Below are positions 45,703 to 54,182 of a stretch of 64,000 bases of DNA, piece by piece. Numbering within the stretch: the first letter of the stretch is position 1; every line of letters starts with the position of its first letter. The position numbers and the translations under genes were made by a program. The notes below the pieces were generated by a model that was given only the letters and a program-made list of their open reading frames with translations, was not told where the DNA came from and ran no database searches. This DNA is from an uncultured Pelagibacteraceae bacterium (GTDB lineage: Bacteria > Pseudomonadota > Alphaproteobacteria > Pelagibacterales > Pelagibacteraceae), in NCBI GenBank assembly GCA_902560625.1, contig CACEMD010000001.1:62001-126000 (forward strand), read 5' to 3'.

Positions 45703-47061
45703 TTATCCTTTTACAACTTCTCTAGTATTTGCGTTGTATGACTCAGTAAAAGGTATGTCTACAACTACCGCATCAACTGGAACACCTGCTTTTTCAGAAT
45801 ATTTTTCGGGCAAATGGACTTTGAATTTAGATCCAGGTTTACCTTTTGGAAATCCATTTGTATTTAATGTGCCATCATATGGAACATAACCCATTGCAAT
45901 ATTAGTTTTTTTCTCTGGATGGTACCATGGTGATGTTACAAAACCTATTGGTTCACCTCCACCTTCACCTGAAATTAACCAAAAATCTGGAGCATATTCT
46001 TCTATAGGTTTACCACCAAGTTCCATTCCTACTAATTGAAGTTTATAAGGTTTTTTTCCAGCTCTTACATCATCTCTCATTTGTTCAAGAGCTTTTTTTC
46101 CAACATAATCTTCTGTTTTATTCCACTCACCTTTACCTGATAATGAAACCTGATAACCAAGATTACATTGAAAAGGATTGTGTTGATAATCCATATCTTG
46201 TCCCCAAGACAAAATACCCGCTTGTATTCTTCGATGGTGAGCCGGAGCAATAACCATAAGATTATGTTTCTTTCCTGCCTCTAAAACAGCATTCCACATA
46301 TCTTCAGCATAAAGAGTGCACTCTCTCAAATAAATTTCATAACCTGCTTCTCCAGAAAAACCTGATTGAGATATTACACAACTTCTTCCACCAACCTTTG
46401 CTTCTGCAAGCCCGTAAAATGGCATATTATCAAAATCTACATGGTCTCCACATAGATCTTGCATTAACAGTTTTGATTTAGGCCCTTGGATTTGTACAGG
46501 AGCAACATCAATCTCATCTATCTCACAATTGAATCTATTATCGCAATTTACACCTTGCAAGTATAGAGATATATCACTATCTGATAAACTAAACCAAAAT
46601 TCATCTTTTGAAATTCTAAGTAAAATAGGATCATTTAATACACCACCATATGCATTACATAAAATAACATACCTTGCTCTCATTGGAGATATTTTTGTAG
46701 CATCTCTTGTAATTACATAGTTAACAAATTTTTCAGCATCAGGACCTTTGACTCTGATTTGTCTTTCAACAGCTACATTCCACATAGTTACATGGTTTTT
46801 AATTGCATCGTACTCAACCATTGCACCACCATCTTCTGGTTTCACATAACCTCTTGGATGGTATATTCTGTTATAAACTGTTGCTCTCCAACAACCTGCC
46901 TTCATCGACAGATGCCAGTATGGTGATTTTCTTACTCTAGTCGAAATTAACATTTCAACTTTTGTTGGTCCACTTTGTCTTAAATTGTATGGTACTTTTC
47001 TATCTGACTGATCTACTGATGTTACGTGTCTCACTTTGTCATAATCAAACTCTTTAGACAT
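45703..47061 (-). CDS. DmdA-like THF-dependent demethylase (GcvT family)
   Basis: 452-residue protein of the GcvT/DmdA family. Elements shared with DMSP demethylase include STRVRKSPYW, MWNVAVERQIRVKGPDA, WFSLSDSDISLYLQGV, QIQGPKSKLLM and SQSGFSGEAGYEIYLRE. It is about 80 residues longer than the well-known SAR11 DmdA and has a longer N-terminal lead and C-terminal tail. It overlaps the MetF-like gene by 8 bases and lies near betaine genes, so a THF-linked demethylation of an osmolyte is likely, the methyl going to 5-methyl-THF and on to MetF. Whether DMSP is the substrate is not settled. Confidence 0.8.
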   Translation of the reverse strand: MSKEFDYDKVRHVTSVDQSDRKVPYNLRQSGPTKVEMLISTRVRKSPYWHLSMKAGCWRATVYNRIYHPRGYVKPEDGGAMVEYDAIKNHVTMWNVAVERQIRVKGPDAEKFVNYVITRDATKISPMRARYVILCNAYGGVLNDPILLRISKDEFWFSLSDSDISLYLQGVNCDNRFNCEIDEIDVAPVQIQGPKSKLLMQDLCGDHVDFDNMPFYGLAEAKVGGRSCVISQSGFSGEAGYEIYLRECTLYAEDMWNAVLEAGKKHNLMVIAPAHHRRIQAGILSWGQDMDYQHNPFQCNLGYQVSLSGKGEWNKTEDYVGKKALEQMRDDVRAGKKPYKLQLVGMELGGKPIEEYAPDFWLISGEGGGEPIGFVTSPWYHPEKKTNIAMGYVPYDGTLNTNGFPKGKPGSKFKVHLPEKYSEKAGVPVDAVVVDIPFTESYNANTREVVKG

Positions 47062-47782
47062 ATTTGTTCTCCATTAACCATTTGTTTGTTTCCTTAAGTC
47101 CTCCAAAAGTATAAATGTGAAAAAAATCAGTGTGTTTTTTTAACTTTTCAATTATATCGTTTGGGTCTTTAGGTTTCATTAAATCAAGTGCTTTTGAAAA
47201 GTTTGATTTAAGGAAGTTTATGGAATTTTTTGCACCTACAATATTTGCAAACTTAATTAAGCTTGTAAACTTGAGTGGCCCAGTAATTCCCACATGTACT
47301 GGTACTGATTGCTTAGAAATAAAGTCAATGATTAACTGAGGATCTAGTAACCATTGTGTTACTATATAGTCAGCATAAGGTTTTTTATCTTCCATGGCTT
47401 TTTCTAATTTTGAATCGGATATATCAGGACTCCCCTCAGGATGTCCAGCAATTCCTATCTTCATTTTCTCAAAATACCCAGTCTCTAAAAGTTGAATTGA
47501 ACTATCGAATTTGCCTATAGGTTCACGACTTCCACCAATTATTAATGCCTGTTTTACACCACCATCTTTACATCTTTTGATGTATTCTTTAAGTTGAATT
47601 TCGTTTTCAATTGATCTCGCTGGAAAGTGAGGAATTGGATTAAAACCATTTTTTACTAACTTATTTGCCTGTTCAGCAGTGTCTTTATAATCACCTCCAG
47701 GAAGCATTGTTATATAAACGTCTTTTATAGTCGGCAAGGTATCCAAGTCAGTTTTTGGGCTAATTTCTAAAGAAAAGTTCAT
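47054..47782 (-). CDS. metF: Methylenetetrahydrofolate reductase-like (MetF family, short)
   Basis: 242-residue protein matching the TIM-barrel of MTHFR in compact form. Visible are the start FSLEISPKTDLDTLP, the IPHFPARSI region, ALIIGGSREPIG, IGIAGHPEGSPD, YIVTQWLLDP and VHVGITGPLK. Typical bacterial MetF is about 280-300 residues, so this is a short variant, lacking some N-terminal sequence. Coupled with the DmdA-like gene (8-base overlap), it probably oxidises 5-methyl-THF to methylene-THF, the reverse of its biosynthetic direction. The biosynthetic MetF may be encoded elsewhere. Confidence 0.8.
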   Translation of the reverse strand: MNFSLEISPKTDLDTLPTIKDVYITMLPGGDYKDTAEQANKLVKNGFNPIPHFPARSIENEIQLKEYIKRCKDGGVKQALIIGGSREPIGKFDSSIQLLETGYFEKMKIGIAGHPEGSPDISDSKLEKAMEDKKPYADYIVTQWLLDPQLIIDFISKQSVPVHVGITGPLKFTSLIKFANIVGAKNSINFLKSNFSKALDLMKPKDPNDIIEKLKKHTDFFHIYTFGGLKETNKWLMENKYV

Positions 47783-47803
47783 TGTCAGATACTTATTTAT
47801 TTT

Positions 47804-47847
47804 AAAAAACCTGTCTATAAAAATCTATGATCAAATTGAAACAGGTT
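47804..47847 (-). terminator. Candidate terminator after proW
   Basis: Arms AACCTGT and ACAGGTT (47841-47847 and 47808-47814 on the plus strand) form a 7-bp stem with a 26-base AT-rich loop, and on the minus strand the second arm runs into four more T. The first arm overlaps the proW stop. The long loop weakens the call. It would separate proXW from the MetF/DmdA-like pair. Confidence 0.5.
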
Positions 47848-48730
47848 ATCTTTTTAACCCTCTGTGCTTTTGTATTCTACGCCCATATTCCTGAGCAACT
47901 CTGTCAAAAATAATTGCGATAGCAACTATTGCAAGTCCATTAAACAAACCTAAAGCAAGATATTGGTTCATAACAGCTCTTAAAATAGGAACACCCAATC
48001 CTTTAACCCCTATCATTGAAGCAATAACAACCATTGCTAAAGCCATCATAATTGTTTGGTTTACACCTGCAAAAACAGTAGGTAGTGCTAAAGGTATTTG
48101 CACTGTTTTTAGCTTTTGTAATCTAGTTGCACCAAACGCTTCGCAAGCTTCAATTGTTTCTTTGTCCACCTCTCTAATTCCTAAATTTGTTAATCTTATA
48201 ATTGGTGGAACAGCGTAAATACATATTGCTATTAAACCTGGAACTTTTCCAATTCCAAGTAACATTAATATTGGAATTAAATATACAAAGCTTGGGATTG
48301 TTTGCATCATGTCTAAGATAGGTAAAATTGCTTTTTCAGCTCTGTCAGAACGCGCCATTAATACACCTACTGGGATACCCATAACCATACATATAATTAC
48401 ACAAACGGTTATAATGGCTAATGTTGCCATACAATCTTTCCACATACCAAAATATCCAATTAGAAAAAACGCTACAGCTGCTCCTGCTACAAGTTTCCAA
48501 TTTCTTGAGCCAATCCAAGCTAAACCACAAATAATGAGGATAATTATTGGCCAGGGTGTACTATTTAATAATTTTTCTAATCTTACTAAAAAAAATAGTA
48601 ATGGATCAAAAAAAGCTTCAATACCGTCACCATATGATTTCGAAAAATCTCGAAAAGCAAAATCTATACCTTTTCTTAATTCAGCAAGAGCTGATCTTTC
48701 CATTCCTGGAAACTTTGTAAAAAATTCCAT
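47846..48730 (-). CDS. proW: Glycine betaine ABC transporter permease ProW
   Basis: 294-residue inner-membrane permease with about six to seven helices. The EAA loop is VDKETIEACEAFGATRLQKLKTVQIPLALP near the C-terminal third, and RSDRAEKAILPILDMMQTIPSFVYLIPILMLLGIG is typical for ProW/OpuAB. It pairs with the ProX gene just upstream across a 63-base gap that holds a hairpin. No ATPase gene follows in this operon; MetF comes next. The ATPase may be supplied from elsewhere, possibly the TmoW-like protein. Confidence 0.92.
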   Translation of the reverse strand: MEFFTKFPGMERSALAELRKGIDFAFRDFSKSYGDGIEAFFDPLLFFLVRLEKLLNSTPWPIIILIICGLAWIGSRNWKLVAGAAVAFFLIGYFGMWKDCMATLAIITVCVIICMVMGIPVGVLMARSDRAEKAILPILDMMQTIPSFVYLIPILMLLGIGKVPGLIAICIYAVPPIIRLTNLGIREVDKETIEACEAFGATRLQKLKTVQIPLALPTVFAGVNQTIMMALAMVVIASMIGVKGLGVPILRAVMNQYLALGLFNGLAIVAIAIIFDRVAQEYGRRIQKHRGLKR

Positions 48731-48739
48731 TAAACTCCA

Positions 48740-48781
48740 AAAAATTAACGAGCCTAATGTTAATTACAATAGGCTCGTTAA
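48740..48781 (-). terminator. Hairpin attenuator between proX and proW
   Basis: A perfect 11-bp inverted repeat TTAACGAGCCT / AGGCTCGTTAA (48745-48755 and 48771-48781) with a 15-base loop is followed on the minus strand by a T run (48744-48739). It lies in the 63-base gap between proX and proW. As a partial terminator it would give higher mRNA levels for the binding protein than for the permease. This parallels the terminator right after tmoX. Confidence 0.85.
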
Positions 48782-48793
48782 ATAATTTATATC

Positions 48794-49813
48794 TTAAAGT
48801 CCAGCTTTGATTTTTTTCTTAGCAGATGAAGATACCCACTTACTCCATAAGCTTTCATGTTGTTTCAAAAACTCGACTGCAGCATCTGAACCTTTTGCTT
48901 GGTTATCAGCCATGTAAACTAGCATTCCGTTCATCACATCACCTGGGTAAGTACGCTTCTCAACATATTTTACAGCGTCTTTTCCACCATTTTTAACAAA
49001 ACTTGCTGTGATTAAAGAATTTACTTCTGATTTTGTCCAAGCTGTTTTTTTAGGATTTGTGCACTCGCCAGCTGGCTTCATTATGCAATTGTCCCAGTTA
49101 TCTCTTCCTGCAAACGGTACTCCAAAATCTACTGGAATTAATCCGTATTTTCCTACCATTGAAGTAGGGTTCCAGTAATATCCTAACCATGTGTTACCTG
49201 AGTCTGATGCTTTAGAAATTGTACCATCTAAACCTGCAGCAGAACCTGGATCAATTAATTTCCAACCTTTTTTTTCCATCTCAAAGGCTTCAAACAAATT
49301 AGCATTTGCTAATTGACATCCCCATCCAGCAGGACATCCAACAAAAGCTCCTTTTGAAGGATCTTCTTTGTCTGGAAACCACTCAGGATGTTCTAGGATT
49401 TCTAGAGCAGTCATTCCTTTTATCTCAGGATGTTTTTCTACTGTTGCAGGAGTTATCCACCAACCTTCTCCAAGACCAGTAATTGGTGCTTTATTAGCTA
49501 CTACTATTCTTTTTTCACTTACCGCGACTTTTAAAGGTTCATAAACAGCATTAGCCCATTGTTCAGGGTTCATGTCTGGAGTACCTTTGTCATTCATAGA
49601 TGTAAACGTTGGCATAGTTGAACCTGGAATAAGCTCAACATCGCACCCATAGCCTTTCTCTAAAATGATCTTGTCAACATTGGCCATCAATTCTGCAGAT
49701 GCCCAGTTTTGTTCTGCGATAACCAGTTTTCCACATTTAGCATTTGCAATTCCAGTAAAAGATGTGAAACCAAGTATTACTAAAGCAGAAATAATTATAT
49801 TTTTTATTTTCAT
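48794..49813 (-). CDS. proX: Glycine betaine-binding periplasmic protein ProX
   Basis: 339-residue periplasmic binding protein of the OpuAC/ProX family. The signal peptide ends near residue 25 (GIANA) and the mature part begins KCGKLVIAEQNWASAELMANV. Aromatic residues suited to a quaternary amine are found in MNPEQWANAVY, GEGWWITP and TWLGYYWNPT. C-terminal part contains mutually spaced Cys in the NCIMKPAGEC region. It probably binds glycine betaine, proline betaine or DMSP. The gene heads the minus-strand proX-proW unit, divergent from bhmT. The ribosome site AAAGGG precedes the start. Confidence 0.92.
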   Translation of the reverse strand: MKIKNIIISALVILGFTSFTGIANAKCGKLVIAEQNWASAELMANVDKIILEKGYGCDVELIPGSTMPTFTSMNDKGTPDMNPEQWANAVYEPLKVAVSEKRIVVANKAPITGLGEGWWITPATVEKHPEIKGMTALEILEHPEWFPDKEDPSKGAFVGCPAGWGCQLANANLFEAFEMEKKGWKLIDPGSAAGLDGTISKASDSGNTWLGYYWNPTSMVGKYGLIPVDFGVPFAGRDNWDNCIMKPAGECTNPKKTAWTKSEVNSLITASFVKNGGKDAVKYVEKRTYPGDVMNGMLVYMADNQAKGSDAAVEFLKQHESLWSKWVSSSAKKKIKAGL

Positions 49814-49879
49814 ATTTTCCCTTTAATTAATTAATTAATGCGATCATGAGATCATATATTGATAAAAAAAGCAAACGCG

Positions 49880-49898
49880 CTACAACTTTAAGTTGTAG
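49880..49898. repeat. Perfect 8-bp inverted repeat (possible operator)
   Basis: CTACAACT and AGTTGTAG flank a TTA spacer (49880-49898). It sits about 67-85 bases upstream of the proX start and is not followed by a T run in either direction, so an operator for a dimeric regulator is more likely than a terminator. No regulator gene lies next to it. Confidence 0.55.
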
Positions 49899-49988
49899 AC
49901 AAATTGTTTTGCAAACGTTGATTTTCAGATGTAATCTTTTATTCAATGTCCAATGATATTCGTAATTTCATAAAAAAATTTTGTGTAC

Positions 49989-50018
49989 TTGGTTATTTTT
50001 CTTTCGAAGGGTTATATT
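49989..50018 (+). promoter_or_regulatory. Candidate promoter for bhmT
   Basis: TTGGTT (49989-49994) and TATATT (50013-50018) with an 18-base spacer lie about 85 bases upstream of the bhmT ATG, leaving a 5-prime leader of roughly 75-80 bases. The minus-35 element is imperfect, so this is a tentative call. Confidence 0.35.
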
Positions 50019-50102
50019 TAAATAGATTTCATTACAGATTACATTCAAATTATTTTCAGAATAGATAATTTTTTATAAAAATAAAAATTTTAAGGAGATT
50101 GT

Positions 50103-51143
50103 ATGAAAAAAGATTTAATAACAAGATTAAATGAAGGACCAGTATTGTTCGCAGAAGGTTATTTATTTGCTATGGAAAGAAGAGGATATTTATCTGCAGG
50201 AGCTTTTGTACCTGAAGTAGTTCTAGAACATCCAGAAGTCGTCACCCAGCTACACAAAGAATTTATTAGAGCAGGATCAGAGGTGGTTCAGGCATTCACT
50301 TATTATGGTCATAGAGAGAAATTAAGGATAATTGGTAAAGAACATCTTTTAGAACCAATGCAAAAAAATGCATTAAAAATTGCAAAAGAGGCTGCTACAG
50401 AATTTAAAGATTTAGATTTAATGGTTTGTGGGGATGTTGCTAATACTAATATTTTTGATCCAAATAATAAATCTTCATATAAAGAGTGTCAAAAAATGTA
50501 CGAAGAACAAGTTTTGTGGGCCAAAGAAGCAGGTGTTGATTTTGTAGTTGCAGAAACAATTAACTGGGTTGATGAAATGAAAATTGCATTAAAAGCAATT
50601 AAAGACGAAGGATTAATAGCTGTTGCAAATTATGCTATTCCAAGAGGAGATTTAACTAGAGATGGTCATACAGCAAGTGATGCATGTAAGATAGTAGAAG
50701 AGTTAGGAGCAGATGTAGTAGGCTTGAATTGTTATAGGGGACCTAAAATGACTATGAAACTTTTAAAAGAGGTAAGAAAAAAAGTTTCATGTCATGTTGC
50801 TGGACTTCCAGTTCCGTACAGAACAACAGAGGAAGAGCCAGGATTTTTAAATCAAACAGATCACGGATGCGATTGTATACCTGGTGGTAATGCATTCCCG
50901 GTAGCCTTAGATAATTTATATTGTAATAGATTTGAAATGGCAGAGTTTGCCAAAGAATGTGTTGAAAAAAAAATTAATTTAATTGGAATATGTTGTGGCG
51001 CTGAAGCACATCATGTCAGAGAGATGGCAGTTGCAATTGGAAAAAAACCAATTTCAATGAAGTATATGCCAGATATGAGTAAACATTTTCATCACGGAAC
51101 AGATAAGTCTTTAAAAAAAGTTAATAAAGAAATTAAGTATTAA
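50103..51143 (+). CDS. bhmT: Betaine-homocysteine S-methyltransferase
   Basis: 346-residue zinc-dependent methyltransferase that moves a methyl group from glycine betaine to homocysteine, giving dimethylglycine and methionine. Zinc cysteines are visible at about residue 210 (GLNCYRGP) and 297/298 (GICCGAEAHH). The N-terminus carries LLFAEG-like VLFAEGYLFAMERRGY. Length is slightly below the mammalian enzyme, as usual in bacteria. It starts a plus-strand operon with dimethylglycine dehydrogenase 1 base later. The strong ribosome site AAGGAG suggests high expression. Confidence 0.95.
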   Translation: MKKDLITRLNEGPVLFAEGYLFAMERRGYLSAGAFVPEVVLEHPEVVTQLHKEFIRAGSEVVQAFTYYGHREKLRIIGKEHLLEPMQKNALKIAKEAATEFKDLDLMVCGDVANTNIFDPNNKSSYKECQKMYEEQVLWAKEAGVDFVVAETINWVDEMKIALKAIKDEGLIAVANYAIPRGDLTRDGHTASDACKIVEELGADVVGLNCYRGPKMTMKLLKEVRKKVSCHVAGLPVPYRTTEEEPGFLNQTDHGCDCIPGGNAFPVALDNLYCNRFEMAEFAKECVEKKINLIGICCGAEAHHVREMAVAIGKKPISMKYMPDMSKHFHHGTDKSLKKVNKEIKY

Positions 51144-51144
51144 G

Positions 51145-53550
51145 ATGGAAAAGAATGCTAAAGTAGTAGTAATAGGAGGTGGAGTAGTTGGATGTTCGAT
51201 ACTTTATCATCTCACAAAATTTGGATTAAAGGACTGTATTCTTTTAGAAAGGAATGAGCTTACTTCAGGTTCGTCTTGGCATGCAGCAGGAAATGTTCAT
51301 GTAATTTCTTCAGATCCAAATATTTCTAGAATGATGGCTTATACTATTGGTCTTTATAAAGAGATTGAAAAAGAGTCAGGACATTCTTGTGGTTTTAAAC
51401 CAAGTGGAGGATTTTATTTAGCTTCAAATGATGTTTGGGCAGAATATCTTAAAAGAGAGAGATCTAAAGCTAGATATATGGGTTTAGATCAGGAATTTAT
51501 TTCATTAGAAGAAGTAAAAAAGAAAAATCCACTTATTGATCCATCTAGATATTTACTTGCGTTATGGGATCCAATTGATGGTGAGGTTGATCCATCAGGG
51601 GTAACTTACGCTTTTGCAAAAGCATCTAAAGTATATGGTGGTAAATACTATACTCATACAGTTGTTAAAGATACGAAACAAAAACCAGATGGATCATGGG
51701 ACGTAATCACAGACAAAGGAAATATAAATGCTGAGATTGTTATAAATGCTGGAGGTTTATGGGCGAGAGAAGTTGGTAAACTCGCAGGTGTTGACTTACC
51801 AGTTCAACCAATGGAACATCATTATTTAATTACTGAAGCAATACCAGAAATTGAAGCAATGGGAAATCAAAGACTTCCAATAGGAACTGACTTCGAAGGA
51901 AATATTTATTTTAGACAAGAGGGAAAAGGAATGTTACTTGGAACGTATGAACCAAAATCTACTCCTTGGAAAGTTGATGGAACACCAATGAATTTTGGTC
52001 ATGAACTTTTAGAACCAAAATTAGAAAACATTCAAGATCGACTTGCAATTGGATTTAAGAGAATGCCCGCATTAGAAAAAGCTGGAATTAAAAATATAGT
52101 AAATGGACCATTTACATTTGGCCCTGATGGTAGTCCTTTAATTGGACCAGTGCCTGGTATGAAAAATTATTGGGTAGCAGTTGGTGTTATGGCAGGGTTT
52201 TGCCAAGGTGGTGGGGTTGGAAAATGTATTGCCGAATGGATAATAGATGGTGAGCCTTCTATAGATGTTTGGGCAATGGATGTTGCAAGGTTTGGAGAAT
52301 ATGCAACTCCACAGTATGGAACAATCAAATCTTCTGAAAATTATGAAAGAAGATTTATAATGACATTTCCTAATGAAACATTGCCAAAAGGTAGAAAACA
52401 AAAAACAACGGCTCTTTATGATCGTTTTATTAATCAAGGAGCAGTTATGGGAGATGGGTTTGGTCTAGAAAGCGTTTTGTGGTTTGCAAATAATAAAAAA
52501 GATGCATACGAGGAACCAACAATTAAAAGATCTAGATCGCACAACTATGTTTCTAAAGAAGTAATTAATGTAAGAGAAAATGTTGGAATAATGGAATTAG
52601 CAAATTTTTCTAAACATGAGTTTAAAGGACCAGATGCAAAGAAATTTTTGGATTATGTTATGGCTGGAAGAATACCAAATCCTGGAAGAATTTCCTTAAG
52701 TCCAATGCTTACAAAAAAAGGTAAACTTTATGGTGACCTTACAATCTCTTGTATGGATGAGAATGAGTATATGATTTTTGGTTCTGGTGCAGCACAAGAA
52801 ATGCACAGAAGATGGTTTGAAAACCATATTGGAAAATTTAATGTTAAATATAAAAATAGATCAGATGAATTTCATGGTCTAGCTATATCAGGTCCAAAAT
52901 CAAGAGATGTATTACAAAAAGTTATTAGAGAAGATGTTTCAAACCAAAAATTAAAATTTCGAGACTCTAGAAGAATGTATGTTGCCGGTGTTCCAGCTAT
53001 AATAAATAGAATTTCCTTTACAGGAGAATTAGGCTATGAAATTTATGTAGCTCCACATTATCAAATTAAATTATACGAAGAATTAACAGAAGCTGGAAAA
53101 GAATTTAATATAAAACCATTTGGTTTAAGAGCTTTAATGTCAATGAGATTAGAAAAAAACTGGGGTGCTTGGACATTAGATTATAGACCTGATTTTACTG
53201 CAAAGGAGACAGGTTTAGATACATTTATTAATTGGGATAAAGAATTTATTGGAAAAAAATTTGCTAAAGAAGATAAGAGCACAAACAAACTTACACCAAT
53301 GATTGTAGAAACTAATGAAATAGATGTAACTTATAATGAAGCGGTTTTAAAAAAAGATAAAGCTATCGGTTACATTACTTCAGGTGGATTTGCTCATTTT
53401 GTAAACAAAAGTGTTGCTTTTAGTTATTTAGATATAAACCAACTTAATTCAGGTGAAGGCCTTCAAGTAGAAATTAATGGTGATTTGTTTAACTGTTCAA
53501 TAATAAAAGAACCACTTTATGATCCAAGTGGTCAAAAGATGAGAAGTTAA
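51145..53550 (+). CDS. Dimethylglycine dehydrogenase-like FAD/THF protein
   Basis: 801 residues: an N-terminal DAO-type FAD domain (VVIGGGVVGCSILYHL) and a C-terminal GcvT-like folate domain from about residue 440 (EFKGPDAKKFLDYV, AISGPKSRDVL, FTGELGYEIYV). His46 in SSWHAAG matches the histidine that carries covalent FAD in mammalian dimethylglycine dehydrogenase. After BHMT it would oxidise dimethylglycine to sarcosine, passing the methyl to THF. Sarcosine dehydrogenase is the nearest alternative. C-terminal half ends at DPSGQKMRS, the usual family ending. One-base overlap with the next gene. Confidence 0.9.
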   Translation: MEKNAKVVVIGGGVVGCSILYHLTKFGLKDCILLERNELTSGSSWHAAGNVHVISSDPNISRMMAYTIGLYKEIEKESGHSCGFKPSGGFYLASNDVWAEYLKRERSKARYMGLDQEFISLEEVKKKNPLIDPSRYLLALWDPIDGEVDPSGVTYAFAKASKVYGGKYYTHTVVKDTKQKPDGSWDVITDKGNINAEIVINAGGLWAREVGKLAGVDLPVQPMEHHYLITEAIPEIEAMGNQRLPIGTDFEGNIYFRQEGKGMLLGTYEPKSTPWKVDGTPMNFGHELLEPKLENIQDRLAIGFKRMPALEKAGIKNIVNGPFTFGPDGSPLIGPVPGMKNYWVAVGVMAGFCQGGGVGKCIAEWIIDGEPSIDVWAMDVARFGEYATPQYGTIKSSENYERRFIMTFPNETLPKGRKQKTTALYDRFINQGAVMGDGFGLESVLWFANNKKDAYEEPTIKRSRSHNYVSKEVINVRENVGIMELANFSKHEFKGPDAKKFLDYVMAGRIPNPGRISLSPMLTKKGKLYGDLTISCMDENEYMIFGSGAAQEMHRRWFENHIGKFNVKYKNRSDEFHGLAISGPKSRDVLQKVIREDVSNQKLKFRDSRRMYVAGVPAIINRISFTGELGYEIYVAPHYQIKLYEELTEAGKEFNIKPFGLRALMSMRLEKNWGAWTLDYRPDFTAKETGLDTFINWDKEFIGKKFAKEDKSTNKLTPMIVETNEIDVTYNEAVLKKDKAIGYITSGGFAHFVNKSVAFSYLDINQLNSGEGLQVEINGDLFNCSIIKEPLYDPSGQKMRS

Positions 53551-54179
53551 TGGCACAAAAAGATGTAGGAAATAAAATTCCGATATACAAATTAAAAAAA
53601 ACCGATGAGGTAATGAAATATTATGACGATTGGGGAGAAGAAAATAAATATGATAAAGACATGCTTGATTGGAATTATACCGGACCTAAAGAAACAACTG
53701 AAACTTTTATTAAATATCAAAAGAATCTAGATGCAAAGATATATGATGCAGGCTGTGGAACAGGTTTAGTTGGAGTTGAGCTTAAAAAATATGGATATAA
53801 AAATTTTTATGGAGCAGATTTATCGAAAAAACTTTTAGATTTAGTCCCGGAAAATCTTTATAAAAAACTTGATCAAGTAGATCTTAATAAACCAATAAAC
53901 GATGAGAGCAATAAATATGATGCTGTCCTTTGTGTTGGAACATTCACCTTTGGACATGTTAAGCCCCCTGCTTTAGATGAATTTATCAGAATCACTAAAG
54001 ACAAAGGTCACATATGTTTTACTATAAATGAGGGTATTCATGAGGAATATGGTTTTGACAAAAAAATTGATCAGTTAAAAAACGATAAAAAATGGAAAGA
54101 AATTGAGTTTTTTAAATCTAATTATATCGCAAGCAAAGACGTAAATGCTTGGCTGGGTTTATATGAGGTGATAAAATAA
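53550..54179 (+). CDS. Class I SAM-dependent methyltransferase
   Basis: 209 residues with a Rossmann methyltransferase core: motif I is YDAGCGTGLVG (about residue 65-76), then YGADLSKKLLDLV, and YDAVLCVGTFTFGH before the C-terminal strands. The overall arrangement resembles small METTL27-type methyltransferases. It starts inside the stop of the dimethylglycine dehydrogenase gene, so it is part of the betaine operon. Substrate is unknown; a small osmolyte or amine is possible. The N-terminus is charged with no signal peptide. Confidence 0.85.
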   Translation: MAQKDVGNKIPIYKLKKTDEVMKYYDDWGEENKYDKDMLDWNYTGPKETTETFIKYQKNLDAKIYDAGCGTGLVGVELKKYGYKNFYGADLSKKLLDLVPENLYKKLDQVDLNKPINDESNKYDAVLCVGTFTFGHVKPPALDEFIRITKDKGHICFTINEGIHEEYGFDKKIDQLKNDKKWKEIEFFKSNYIASKDVNAWLGLYEVIK

Positions 54180-54182
54180 ACT

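Larger units (their letters stand above)
49814..50102. other. 289-base divergent regulatory region between proX and bhmT
   Basis: The largest gap in the window. It holds an 8-bp perfect palindromic hairpin at 49880-49898, a repeated GCAAACG (49871-49877 and 49911-49917), and a 9-bp inverted pair ATGTAATCT (49929-49937) and AGATTACAT (50036-50044). A candidate promoter and a strong TAAGGAG ribosome site precede bhmT. No open frame of convincing size is seen. The region likely carries operators for both betaine uptake and betaine demethylation. Confidence 0.6.

Noticed and set aside
48309-48785. A 158-codon open frame on the plus strand opposite proW
   Set aside because: Antisense to a conserved permease and across the proX-proW hairpin, with no ribosome site or recognisable domain.
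50020-50102. A SAM-V riboswitch in the bhmT leader, as described for SAR11 bhmT genes
   Set aside because: I looked for the expected pseudoknot with GCUAAA-like sequence next to the ribosome site and did not find it; the leader is a plain AT-rich sequence ending in TAAGGAG. A covariance-model search would settle it.
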